This document shows, in pieces, positions 1 to 5,381 of a stretch of 5,381 nt of DNA. The position numbers and the translations under genes are program-made. Numbering within the stretch: the stretch's first letter is position 1; the number at the start of each line of letters is the position of its first letter. This DNA comes from Helicobacteraceae bacterium. Its GTDB lineage: Bacteria > Campylobacterota > Campylobacteria > Campylobacterales > SZUA-545. The stretch covers positions 1 to 5,381 of the forward strand of contig JAABTA010000077.1 in the NCBI GenBank assembly GCA_011390075.1, in the 5' to 3' direction. The notes under the pieces were generated by a model. The model was given only the letters and a program-made list of their open reading frames with translations. It made no database searches and was not told where the DNA came from.

Positions 1-107
1 AATATAGAGGCAATTCTATGGATATTACCTATATTGTCAGAGCAAAAGAGGTCTTTTTTAGAGACAGAGCCAATGATATTATTTTAAAAATTAAGGAGAT
101 CCAATGA
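1..107 (+). CDS. C-terminal end of an unidentified protein (5' partial), or a 29-aa small ORF
   Basis: The frame beginning at base 3 is open from the left edge to a TGA at 105-107 and has strong coding character: most codons start with a purine and many end in T or C (GAT ATT ACC, GTC AGA GCA, AAT GAT ATT), as in the neighbouring genes. The readable tail is about 34 residues, charged and probably helical, ending IILKIKEIQ, with no motif I recognise. Its stop overlaps the nfo start as ATGA, which points to translational coupling and a shared transcript. An ATG at 18 preceded by AGAGG (6-10) could also start a separate 29-residue peptide, but an open frame running off the edge makes a truncated longer gene likelier. 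Function cannot be assigned from what is visible. Confidence 0.6.
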   Translation, partial: YRGNSMDITYIVRAKEVFFRDRANDIILKIKEIQ

Positions 108-946
108 AGTATGTAGGGGCTCATGTTAGCGCTGCAGGCGGGGTTGAAAATGCTCCCTTGCGTGCTGCAAAAATTGGGGCGAAAGCTTTTGCCCTTTTTA
201 CCAAAAACCAAAGGCAGTGGAACGCAAAGCCTTTGAGCACAGAGTCAATTGATAGCTTTTTTAAAAACTGCGAAGAAAACGGCTTTACTCCAGAGCATAT
301 TTTGCCTCATGACAGCTATCTTATCAATCTTGGGCACCCAGAACAAGAGCAGCTTCAAAAAAGTAGAGAAGGCTTTTTAGAGGAGATGCAAAGAGCGGAG
401 CTTTTGGGATTGAAGTATCTAAATTTTCATCCAGGAAGCCACTTGCGAAAGGTAAGCGAAGAGGAGTGCTTGGCAACTATAGCCGAATCTATTAACCAAA
501 CACTTGAAAAAACTAGATCGTGTATTGCTGTCATAGAAAACACAGCAGGGCAGGGGAGTAATTTAGGATATAAGTTTGAACATCTCGCCCAGATTATTGA
601 ACAAGTAGAGGATAAATCACGGGTTGGGGTCTGTCTTGATACTTGCCACACCTTCTCTAGTGGATACGATCTGCGGGATAAGGCTAGCTACACAAAAACC
701 TTTGACGAGTTTGAGAGGGTGGTTGGGTTTGAGTATCTTTGTGGCATGCACCTCAATGACTCCAAAGCAAAGCTTGCAAGCAAAGTAGATAGACACCACA
801 GTATTGGCAAAGGTGAGATTGGATTGGATTTTTTTTCAATGTTAATGAATGATACAAGATTTGACAATATCCCAATGGTTTTAGAGACAATTGATAGTGA
901 GATCTGGGATCAAGAGATAGAACTTTTATACTCTTTTACAAGGTAG
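104..946 (+). CDS. nfo: Endonuclease IV (AP endonuclease, deoxyribonuclease IV)
   Basis: This is a zinc-dependent cytoplasmic TIM-barrel enzyme of base excision repair. It cuts the phosphodiester bond 5' of abasic sites and removes 3'-blocking groups left by oxidative damage. The 280 residues match the usual family length. Family motifs in order are HVSAAGG (7-13), FTKNQRQW (32-39), NFHPGSH (107-113), IENTAGQG (144-151), LDTCHTFSSGYD (178-189), MHLNDSK (215-221) and DRHHSIGKGEIG (229-240). All nine metal ligands known from E. coli Nfo are present at the same numbering: H69, H109, E145, D179, H182, H216, D229, H231 and E261, so the enzyme should be active. The start is supported by AAGGAG at 93-98, five bases before the ATG, and by the standard N-terminus MKYVGAHVSAAGG. 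It overlaps the upstream CDS by 4 bp and is followed after 3 bp by the ABC ATPase, so the three are probably cotranscribed. Confidence 0.97.
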   Translation: MKYVGAHVSAAGGVENAPLRAAKIGAKAFALFTKNQRQWNAKPLSTESIDSFFKNCEENGFTPEHILPHDSYLINLGHPEQEQLQKSREGFLEEMQRAELLGLKYLNFHPGSHLRKVSEEECLATIAESINQTLEKTRSCIAVIENTAGQGSNLGYKFEHLAQIIEQVEDKSRVGVCLDTCHTFSSGYDLRDKASYTKTFDEFERVVGFEYLCGMHLNDSKAKLASKVDRHHSIGKGEIGLDFFSMLMNDTRFDNIPMVLETIDSEIWDQEIELLYSFTR

Positions 947-949
947 ATT

Positions 950-1534
950 ATGGTTTTAGAAATTGATGCTCTCTCCTTTGCGTATGCTAGGTCTGAAAAG
1001 CTGTTTGAAAACTTCTCGTTATCTATGAGTAAAGGGGAGATAGTCTCTATTGTTGGAGAGAGCGGAAGTGGCAAAAGCACACTGTTCGATCTTGTGACAA
1101 AGCAGTTGCAACCTAGAGGTGGTTCTATCTCTGTAGGAACGGTCTCTCAGATCTATCAAGATCCCTATACTTCGTTTCATCAAAGTTATGCTTTGCAAGA
1201 TCAAATAGCCGATGTTGCCTCTTTGGAGGGAATCGATTTTTGGTGTGAGAAAATCTCTTTTGAAAAAGAACTTCTCCAGAGAAAACCCCATGAGCTTAGT
1301 GGTGGTCAACTCCAAAGGGCCTCTATCTTACGAGCCCTTCTCATGAAGCCAGATCTTTTATTGGCTGATGAGCCTACCTCGGCTTTGGATAATCTAACCC
1401 AACTCGAGGTGATGCAACTGCTTATCTCTTTATTAGATAACCTTGCTATCTTGCTTGTAACCCATGACGAAGACCTTGCTAGGTGGTGCAGTGATAGGGT
1501 CGTGCGAATTACAGATTTTAAAACTAGATCTTGA
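950..1534 (+). CDS. Small ABC-transporter ATPase, peptide/nickel (DppF/NikE-like) type
   Basis: This is a stand-alone ABC nucleotide-binding domain with no membrane segment; it would sit on the cytoplasmic face of a permease. All catalytic motifs are intact: Walker A GESGSGKST (36-44), Q-loop IYQDPYTSF (68-76, Q70), signature LSGGQ (116-120), Walker B LLLADE (136-141), D-loop SALD (144-147) and switch histidine H172 in VTHDED. The QDPYTSF Q-loop is typical of the dipeptide/oligopeptide/nickel subfamily. At 194 residues it is short: family members usually exceed 250, the helical stretch between Q-loop and signature is about ten residues shorter than in DppF, and the C-terminal substrate-type extension is missing. 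It starts 3 bp after nfo, with AGG at 941-943 serving as a weak ribosome site. No permease or binding protein is visible here, so the substrate is unknown. An energising role for a nickel or peptide importer encoded upstream or elsewhere is possible but unproven. Confidence 0.9.
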   Translation: MVLEIDALSFAYARSEKLFENFSLSMSKGEIVSIVGESGSGKSTLFDLVTKQLQPRGGSISVGTVSQIYQDPYTSFHQSYALQDQIADVASLEGIDFWCEKISFEKELLQRKPHELSGGQLQRASILRALLMKPDLLLADEPTSALDNLTQLEVMQLLISLLDNLAILLVTHDEDLARWCSDRVVRITDFKTRS

Positions 1535-1545
1535 TCAAATTTTAA
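1518..1545 (+). repeat. Imperfect inverted repeat spanning the ABC-ATPase stop codon
   Basis: TTAAAA (1518-1523) and TTTTAA (1540-1545) are perfect inverted arms, and inner GATC copies at 1527-1530 and 1533-1536 extend the dyad, with mismatches between. It is AT-rich, lies over the TGA at 1532-1534, and is not followed by a T-run, so it is a poor terminator by itself. It may simply reflect base composition. Confidence 0.3.
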
Positions 1546-1555
1546 GCAAGAAATG

Positions 1556-1572
1556 AAGAGTAAAATACTCTT
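1556..1572 (+). terminator. Short hairpin, possible weak terminator of the nfo-ABC unit
   Basis: A perfect 7-bp stem, AAGAGTA pairing with TACTCTT, closes an AAA loop, and an extra G-T wobble at 1555/1573 is possible. It lies 22 bp after the ABC ATPase stop and is followed only by TATTAATGGG rather than a clean T-run, and the stem is AT-rich. It sits at the right place to separate the nfo-ABC unit from cysE, but is at best an inefficient intrinsic terminator. Confidence 0.4.
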
Positions 1573-1590
1573 TATTAATGGGTATTTAGA

Positions 1591-1596
1591 TAAAAT
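1591..1596 (+). promoter_or_regulatory. Probable sigma-70 -10 element (TAAAAT) for cysE
   Basis: TAAAAT within TTTAGATAAAATT resembles the TATAAT -10 box; campylobacterotal promoters typically have a good -10 and T-rich upstream sequence in place of a defined -35. It lies 25 bp before the TTG start of cysE and just after the hairpin, giving a predicted leader of about 20 nt. No clear -35 hexamer is present. Confidence 0.4.
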
Positions 1597-1621
1597 TTAA
1601 AAAAGTGAATGGATAAAAAAA

Positions 1622-2350
1622 TTGTTAGAAATTATAAAAGAAGATCTGAGTATTCCCTATCGGCTAGATCCAGCGATAAGAAGCAAATGGGAGATACTTT
1701 TTAACTATCCTGGCGTTTGGGCACTTGTTTGGTACCGCATCGCCCATAGCCTGCATACAAAGGGATTTAAGCTTCTTGCCAGATATGTTGGTGGGTTTTC
1801 TCAAATGCTTACAAGTGTGGATATCCATCCAGGCGCCGTCATTGGAAGACGAGTGTTTATTGACCATGGAACTGGTGTTGTAGTTGGAGAGACGGCTATT
1901 GTTGGTAATGATGTCACCATCTATCAAGGGGTGACGCTAGGAGGAGTAACACTTGCCAAAAGCAAAAGACATCCAACTATTGAAGACGGCGTGGTGGTAG
2001 GAGGCGGTGCTAAAGTGCTAGGGGATATCACCATTGGAAAAAATGCCCGCATTGGCGCAAACTCTGTAGTCGTAAGAGATGTGCCAGAGGACGCTACGGC
2101 TGTAGGCATTCCTGCCAAGGTCATCACAAAAGATAACTGCAATATTGATAGGAATAAAGATAAACTCTCCCATGATGACATTCCTGATATTCATAAAGAG
2201 CTTTTTATCTATGTGATTAAACGAATAAAAAACATAGAAGACTCTCTTGCTGAGGCTAGTTGTCTTAAAAGCAATCTCGCAGAAGAGGATAAAAAGTTGG
2301 AAGAATTTTACCACCGATATATAGATTCTATAGAAAAAGATAAAAATTAA
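1622..2350 (+). CDS. cysE: Serine O-acetyltransferase
   Basis: The enzyme transfers acetyl from acetyl-CoA to L-serine, giving O-acetylserine, the committed cytoplasmic step of cysteine synthesis. After a helical N-terminal part (about 1-60) comes a left-handed beta-helix of hexapeptide repeats (about 66-170). Catalytic residues match E. coli CysE with a constant offset of 76: D67 (in VDIHP) for D143, H82 (in IDHGTG) for H158, and H117 (in KRHP) for H193. GETAIVGNDVTIYQGVTLGG and VGIPAKVI are further hallmarks. The TTG start at 1622 gives MLEIIKEDL.., which aligns in length with the short SATases of this phylum, although its ribosome site (GGAT, 1611-1614) is weak. An ATG at 1609 is out of frame by one base because of an A7 run. 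Residues about 172-242 form a charged helical tail beyond the core, ending KDKN, so the Ile-terminated peptide that docks into CysK is absent. The next gene follows after 61 bp. Confidence 0.95.
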   Translation: MLEIIKEDLSIPYRLDPAIRSKWEILFNYPGVWALVWYRIAHSLHTKGFKLLARYVGGFSQMLTSVDIHPGAVIGRRVFIDHGTGVVVGETAIVGNDVTIYQGVTLGGVTLAKSKRHPTIEDGVVVGGGAKVLGDITIGKNARIGANSVVVRDVPEDATAVGIPAKVITKDNCNIDRNKDKLSHDDIPDIHKELFIYVIKRIKNIEDSLAEASCLKSNLAEEDKKLEEFYHRYIDSIEKDKN

Positions 2351-2396
2351 TCATAACTTAATTAAAAACTAACTAATCTAGTGTTTTTATCTTAAT

Positions 2397-2404
2397 AGAG
2401 GTGG
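2397..2404 (+). promoter_or_regulatory. Shine-Dalgarno site that fixes a TTG start
   Basis: AGAGGTGG lies seven bases before TTG at 2412. The reading frame has a stop (TAG, 2379-2381) just upstream and no ATG or GTG between that stop and 2412. The first in-frame ATG is codon 191, inside the FIST region. TTG is therefore the only start compatible with both the ribosome site and the domain boundary. No convincing promoter was seen in the 61-bp gap after cysE, so readthrough from cysE is plausible. Confidence 0.75.
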
Positions 2405-2411
2405 AAGCACT

Positions 2412-4982
2412 TTGAAGACAGTAGAATTTATTTATAATAATTATAACTCAATAAAAGAAGCACTTAAAGCTTTTAGTCCTAGCGACTATCAAGACTTGTT
2501 GGTGCATATCTATACAACAAAATGCTGTAAAGAATATATAAAAGATCTTCAAATTGAGTTAAAGAAGGCTCTTGGCTCCCCTAAAATAATTGGTATAGCA
2601 GCGTCAAAAACCTTTTGTAACAGTAGCGATCTTGGGGAAGAGACGGTTGTCTCTGTGACTTTTTTTAAGCATTCAAGGGTTTCAACAGCGCTTATTACAG
2701 ATACACAGCAACCTCCTTTAGAGATTTTAGACTCCACCTCTTTTGCTTTTGTTCTGTCAAATGATAGTGGTACAAACAGCAGAGATCTCTTGCGAAAGCT
2801 TTGGCAAAAAGAGAGTGTGGTTGTTGCGGGAGGGGAGTTTGCTAAGAGTGCTCAAAACAAAGGCTTTGTGTTTCACCAAGAGGGTATTGCAGAACAGGGA
2901 GTCGTCTGCGCTTGTGTGCACTCCTCGTGCTTGCATATTGCAACACATTCCCTTTTTTCATGGAGAGCTCTTGGAAAAGAGATGGTGGTAACAAAAGCTG
3001 ACGGAAACTCTCTTTTAGAGGTGGATAATAGAGATGTTTTAACGCTTTATAAACAACACTTTAAGCAGATAGATACCACAGAGATCTTAAATATAGCGCA
3101 AAAGTTCCCCCTTGTGCTTAAAAGAGATAAGAAGCTAGTGGCAAGAGCGCCATTGGAAGTGACAAAAAATAGAGGATTGCTCTATCCTTTGGATATTCAA
3201 ATAGGAGATAGAGTGCAATTTGGCTTTGGAGATATTGCCCAAATGGAACAAGAGCTTTTGGAAACAAAAAGAGATCTTATGAGTCAACAATTTGAGTCTT
3301 TGTTTCTTTTTTCTTCTACCTATAGAAGAGAGTACCTAGAGAGAGACTATCAAATAGAACTTGCCACTTTCAATGCCCTCGCTCCTATTGCTGGAGCTTT
3401 GGGAAGTGGAGTGTTTGACTCCCATAAAAGTTGTAGTATGACTACATCTATTGTGGCTCTTAGTGAAGCAGATAGTAGTATGCAACAAAAAGAGATCTCC
3501 AGTGAGCTTGCTGTCTTTGCCCATCACACAACCGAAAAGTATTTAGCCAATCTCTACGAGACAGCTACACAAGATCTTATTGATGAACTTTTTAGACTCA
3601 ATCAATTTAGAAAAGCTATAGAAGAGACCACCATCTACTCCATTACAGATACAAAAGGTGTGATTACTTTTGCCAATAAAAACTTTGCCCAGCTTTCGGA
3701 GTATTCTCAAGAGGAGCTTGTTGGAAAACCACACAATATTGTCAGGCATCCTGATATGCCAAAAGAGGCTTTTAGAGATCTTTGGGAGACAATTAAACAA
3801 GGGATTCCTTGGAGAGGGACGGTTAAAAATCGTAAAAAGTATGGGGGTTACTACTATGTCAATGCCTACATATTTCCAATTTTTGGTAGAGATGGGGAGT
3901 GTGAGGAGTATGTCTCTTTTAGAGATGATATTACAGAGCAAGAGGAGAGAAGAAGCCGTTTAGAAGGGGAGATAAGAGTGGCTCAAAAAAGCAAAGAGAG
4001 CTCTTTAGCTCTTTTGAGTCAATATGAAAATATTATTGACACCAATAGCGCTATTGTCCGTTTTGATAGAGACAATACCATCACCTATGTCAATAGAGGC
4101 TTTTGTGAAATTCATGGGTGCAAAGAGCTAGGCGTCCAGAGTCTCATTGGAAAAAAGATAGCAGAGATTTATGATAGTAGATACTTTAAAAAGAGCGCCC
4201 AAAAGATCTATCGCAAAATTTTGAGAAAAAAGATCTGGACAGGGCTTACAAAAAATATCTCTATGCAAGGTGAGATCTATTATGCTGAGACAACCATCTC
4301 TCCAATTTTAGATGTGGATGGAAAATTAGTAGAACACATGATTATTTCTCATGATGTTACAGATCTCATTACAGCCCAAAAAGAGATAGAGGAGACCCAA
4401 AAAGATATTGTCTTTAAAATGGGAGCCATTGGCGAGGTGCGTTCTAAAGAGACGGGCAATCATGTCAAAAGAGTGGCTGAGTACTCCTATCTTATAGCTA
4501 AAGCACTAGGTTTTAGTGAGCAAGAGGCAAATCTACTCAAAATAGCAAGCCCAATGCATGATATTGGAAAAGTGGGCATTAGCGACACAATCTTAAACAA
4601 ACCAGCAAGGCTGAGCGAAGAGGAGTTTGAGGTTATGAAAACCCATGCAGAGATGGGGTATGAGATGCTTAAAGGCTCCAAAAGGGAGATCTTACAAGCC
4701 GCTGCAATAGTTGCAAGAGAGCATCACGAAAGATATGATGGCAAGGGCTACCCAAGAGGGCTCAGGGGGAAAGAGATTCATATCTACGGAAGAATCACTG
4801 CTATAGCCGATGTTTTTGACGCGCTCTCTACAAAAAGAGTCTATAAAGACCCTTGGGATCTTGAGGCAATACGAAACCTGATCCAAGAAGAGAGAGGCCG
4901 GCAATTTGATCCAAATGTGAGTGATGTTTTTTTAGAAAATTTTGAAAAAATCGTGGATATTATGAAAAAACATGGAGATTAG
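2412..4982 (+). CDS. FIST-PAS-PAS-HD-GYP receptor, predicted cyclic di-GMP phosphodiesterase
   Basis: This is an 856-residue soluble signalling protein predicted to hydrolyse c-di-GMP in response to ligands. Residues about 25-370 form a FIST_N/FIST_C sensor (GIAASKTF at 61-68; TKADGNSLLEVD at 194-205; a C-terminal TTSIVALSE strand). PAS1 (about 400-510) is Aer-like, with KPHNIVRHPDMP at 439-450, W467 and VKNRKK at 471-476, which suggests FAD. PAS2 is at about 536-652 and its ligand is unclear. A helical linker (about 653-678) leads to HD-GYP (about 670-850). The metal ligands E680, H684, H716, D717, H745, H771, H772 and D800, plus K720, all sit at a constant offset of 495 from the tri-iron HD-GYP protein PmGH as I recall its numbering; GYP is at 779-781. 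The output domain should therefore be active. There are no membrane segments or signal peptide. The gene lies between cysE and aspC, which fits the proposal that FIST senses amino acids. The actual ligand is unknown. Confidence 0.92.
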   Translation: MKTVEFIYNNYNSIKEALKAFSPSDYQDLLVHIYTTKCCKEYIKDLQIELKKALGSPKIIGIAASKTFCNSSDLGEETVVSVTFFKHSRVSTALITDTQQPPLEILDSTSFAFVLSNDSGTNSRDLLRKLWQKESVVVAGGEFAKSAQNKGFVFHQEGIAEQGVVCACVHSSCLHIATHSLFSWRALGKEMVVTKADGNSLLEVDNRDVLTLYKQHFKQIDTTEILNIAQKFPLVLKRDKKLVARAPLEVTKNRGLLYPLDIQIGDRVQFGFGDIAQMEQELLETKRDLMSQQFESLFLFSSTYRREYLERDYQIELATFNALAPIAGALGSGVFDSHKSCSMTTSIVALSEADSSMQQKEISSELAVFAHHTTEKYLANLYETATQDLIDELFRLNQFRKAIEETTIYSITDTKGVITFANKNFAQLSEYSQEELVGKPHNIVRHPDMPKEAFRDLWETIKQGIPWRGTVKNRKKYGGYYYVNAYIFPIFGRDGECEEYVSFRDDITEQEERRSRLEGEIRVAQKSKESSLALLSQYENIIDTNSAIVRFDRDNTITYVNRGFCEIHGCKELGVQSLIGKKIAEIYDSRYFKKSAQKIYRKILRKKIWTGLTKNISMQGEIYYAETTISPILDVDGKLVEHMIISHDVTDLITAQKEIEETQKDIVFKMGAIGEVRSKETGNHVKRVAEYSYLIAKALGFSEQEANLLKIASPMHDIGKVGISDTILNKPARLSEEEFEVMKTHAEMGYEMLKGSKREILQAAAIVAREHHERYDGKGYPRGLRGKEIHIYGRITAIADVFDALSTKRVYKDPWDLEAIRNLIQEERGRQFDPNVSDVFLENFEKIVDIMKKHGD

Positions 4983-5016
4983 CCCAAAATTTGACCACAC
5001 TTTTAGCTTAACTTTG

Positions 5017-5022
5017 TAAAAT
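5017..5022 (+). promoter_or_regulatory. Possible -10 element (TAAAAT) for the aminotransferase gene
   Basis: TAAAAT preceded by TTTG lies 43 bp before the ATG at 5065 and is identical to the hexamer proposed for cysE. A TTGACC at 4991-4996 resembles a -35 box, but the 20-bp spacing is longer than the usual 17. The call rests on the -10 alone. The rest of the 82-bp gap shows no strong hairpin, so no terminator of the receptor gene could be identified. Confidence 0.35.
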
Positions 5023-5064
5023 ATGACTTAAAAATAAGGCAATTGACCAGATTTAAGGAGTCGT

Positions 5065-5381
5065 ATGTTTTCTCAAAGAATTGATAGAATGAGTGAGTCT
5101 CTTACCATGGCGATCACTCAAAAAGCAAGAGAGCTTAAAGAGAGTGGTAAAGAGATATATAGTTTTTCTGCTGGAGAGCCAGATTTTGATACGCCTACAA
5201 AAATTAAAGATGCTGCAAAAGCAGCCCTAGACAGTGGGTTTACAAAATATACCCCTGTTGGTGGTATTCCTGAGCTTTTAGAAGCGATTAGTCACAAACT
5301 CAAAAGAGATAATAACCTTGACTACGATAAGTCACAGATTATTGTCTCCAATGGGGCAAAGCAGTCACTGTTTAATCTTTT
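5065..5381 (+). CDS. aspC: Aspartate aminotransferase, class Ib (3' partial)
   Basis: This is a PLP-dependent cytoplasmic transaminase of fold type I that interconverts aspartate/2-oxoglutarate and oxaloacetate/glutamate. Only the first 105 of roughly 390 residues are present, because the window ends. The visible part is diagnostic: SLTMAIT.KARELK near the N-terminus, FSAGEPDFDTP (34-44), the substrate-arm segment GFTKYTPVGGIPELL (58-72) and IIVSNGAKQ (92-100), whose SNGAKQ loop helps hold the PLP phosphate. The catalytic lysine lies beyond the edge. AAGGAG at 5055-5060, four bases before the ATG, supports this start; the second in-frame ATG at codon 9 would cut into the family N-terminus. 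Related class I enzymes acting on other amino acids cannot be excluded from the N-terminal part alone. The same gene is called aspB in Campylobacter jejuni. Confidence 0.92.
   Translation, partial: MFSQRIDRMSESLTMAITQKARELKESGKEIYSFSAGEPDFDTPTKIKDAAKAALDSGFTKYTPVGGIPELLEAISHKLKRDNNLDYDKSQIIVSNGAKQSLFNL

Noticed and set aside
1..87. Alternative open frame from base 1 ending at TAA 85-87
   Set aside because: Its codons lack the purine-first pattern of the neighbouring genes, whereas the frame from base 3 has it and ends in the ATGA overlap with nfo.
829..836. T8 run inside nfo as a phase-variation tract
   Set aside because: It encodes Asp-Phe-Phe in frame within an intact enzyme; phase-variable tracts in this phylum are usually longer G/C runs in surface-structure genes.
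1019..1315. 98-codon minus-strand frame within the ABC ATPase
   Set aside because: It is antisense to intact ABC motifs and has no family resemblance or ribosome site that would outweigh the sense gene.
2358..2365. TTAATTAA palindrome after cysE as an operator or terminator
   Set aside because: It is eight bases of pure A/T in an AT-rich gap with no hairpin or T-run; expected by chance.
3543..3941. 132-codon open frame on the minus strand inside the receptor gene
   Set aside because: It lies entirely within the well-supported PAS1 coding region, shows no recognisable motif, and its openness follows from the codon bias of the + strand gene.
4983..5064. Sigma-54 promoter or strong intrinsic terminator between the receptor gene and aspC
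   Set aside because: No GG-N10-GC pair in a TGGC/TTGC context was found, and the only dyad (CTTA/TAAG around 5027-5038) has a 4-bp stem.
1..5381. tRNA, rRNA, CRISPR array, insertion sequence or prophage
   Set aside because: The window is almost entirely accounted for by recognised genes; the gaps are all under 90 bp and contain no cloverleaf, spaced repeats, or transposase or integrase fragments.

Overview
The window is about 40% GC, densely packed, and every recognisable gene is on the + strand. Protein style (short SATase with a helical tail, HD-GYP linker of the 'EIEETQKDIV..MGAIGE' type), heavy use of AGA, TTA and GAT codons, TAAAAT -10 elements and TTG starts suggest a free-living campylobacterotan (Epsilonproteobacteria), probably close to Sulfurimonas, Sulfuricurvum or Sulfurovum. 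That assignment is an inference from sequence style; no 16S or other marker is present.

Layout: (1) bases 1-107, the end of an unidentified CDS whose stop overlaps the next start (ATGA); (2) 104-946, nfo, endonuclease IV; (3) 950-1534, a very small peptide/nickel-type ABC ATPase three bases behind nfo; (4) an 87-bp gap with an AT-rich hairpin and a probable promoter; (5) 1622-2350, cysE, serine O-acetyltransferase with a helical C-terminal extension and a TTG start; (6) 2412-4982, an 856-residue soluble receptor with the order FIST - Aer-type PAS - PAS - HD-GYP, also from a TTG start; (7) an 82-bp gap with a possible promoter; (8) from 5065 off the right edge, the first 105 codons of a class Ib aspartate aminotransferase.

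Functionally there are two blocks. The left block (unknown CDS, nfo, ABC ATPase) is a tightly coupled transcription unit combining abasic-site repair with an orphan-looking ATPase. The right block is amino-acid metabolism: cysE makes O-acetylserine for cysteine synthesis and aspC interconverts aspartate and oxaloacetate. Between them sits a c-di-GMP phosphodiesterase receptor. FIST domains have been proposed to sense small molecules such as amino acids, partly because their genes lie beside amino-acid metabolism genes, and this locus fits that pattern. The receptor also carries an Aer-like, probably FAD-binding PAS domain, so it could combine a metabolite cue with a redox cue and translate both into c-di-GMP breakdown. 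This architecture and its placement are the most interesting content. No RNA genes, CRISPR arrays, insertion sequences or phage genes were seen.
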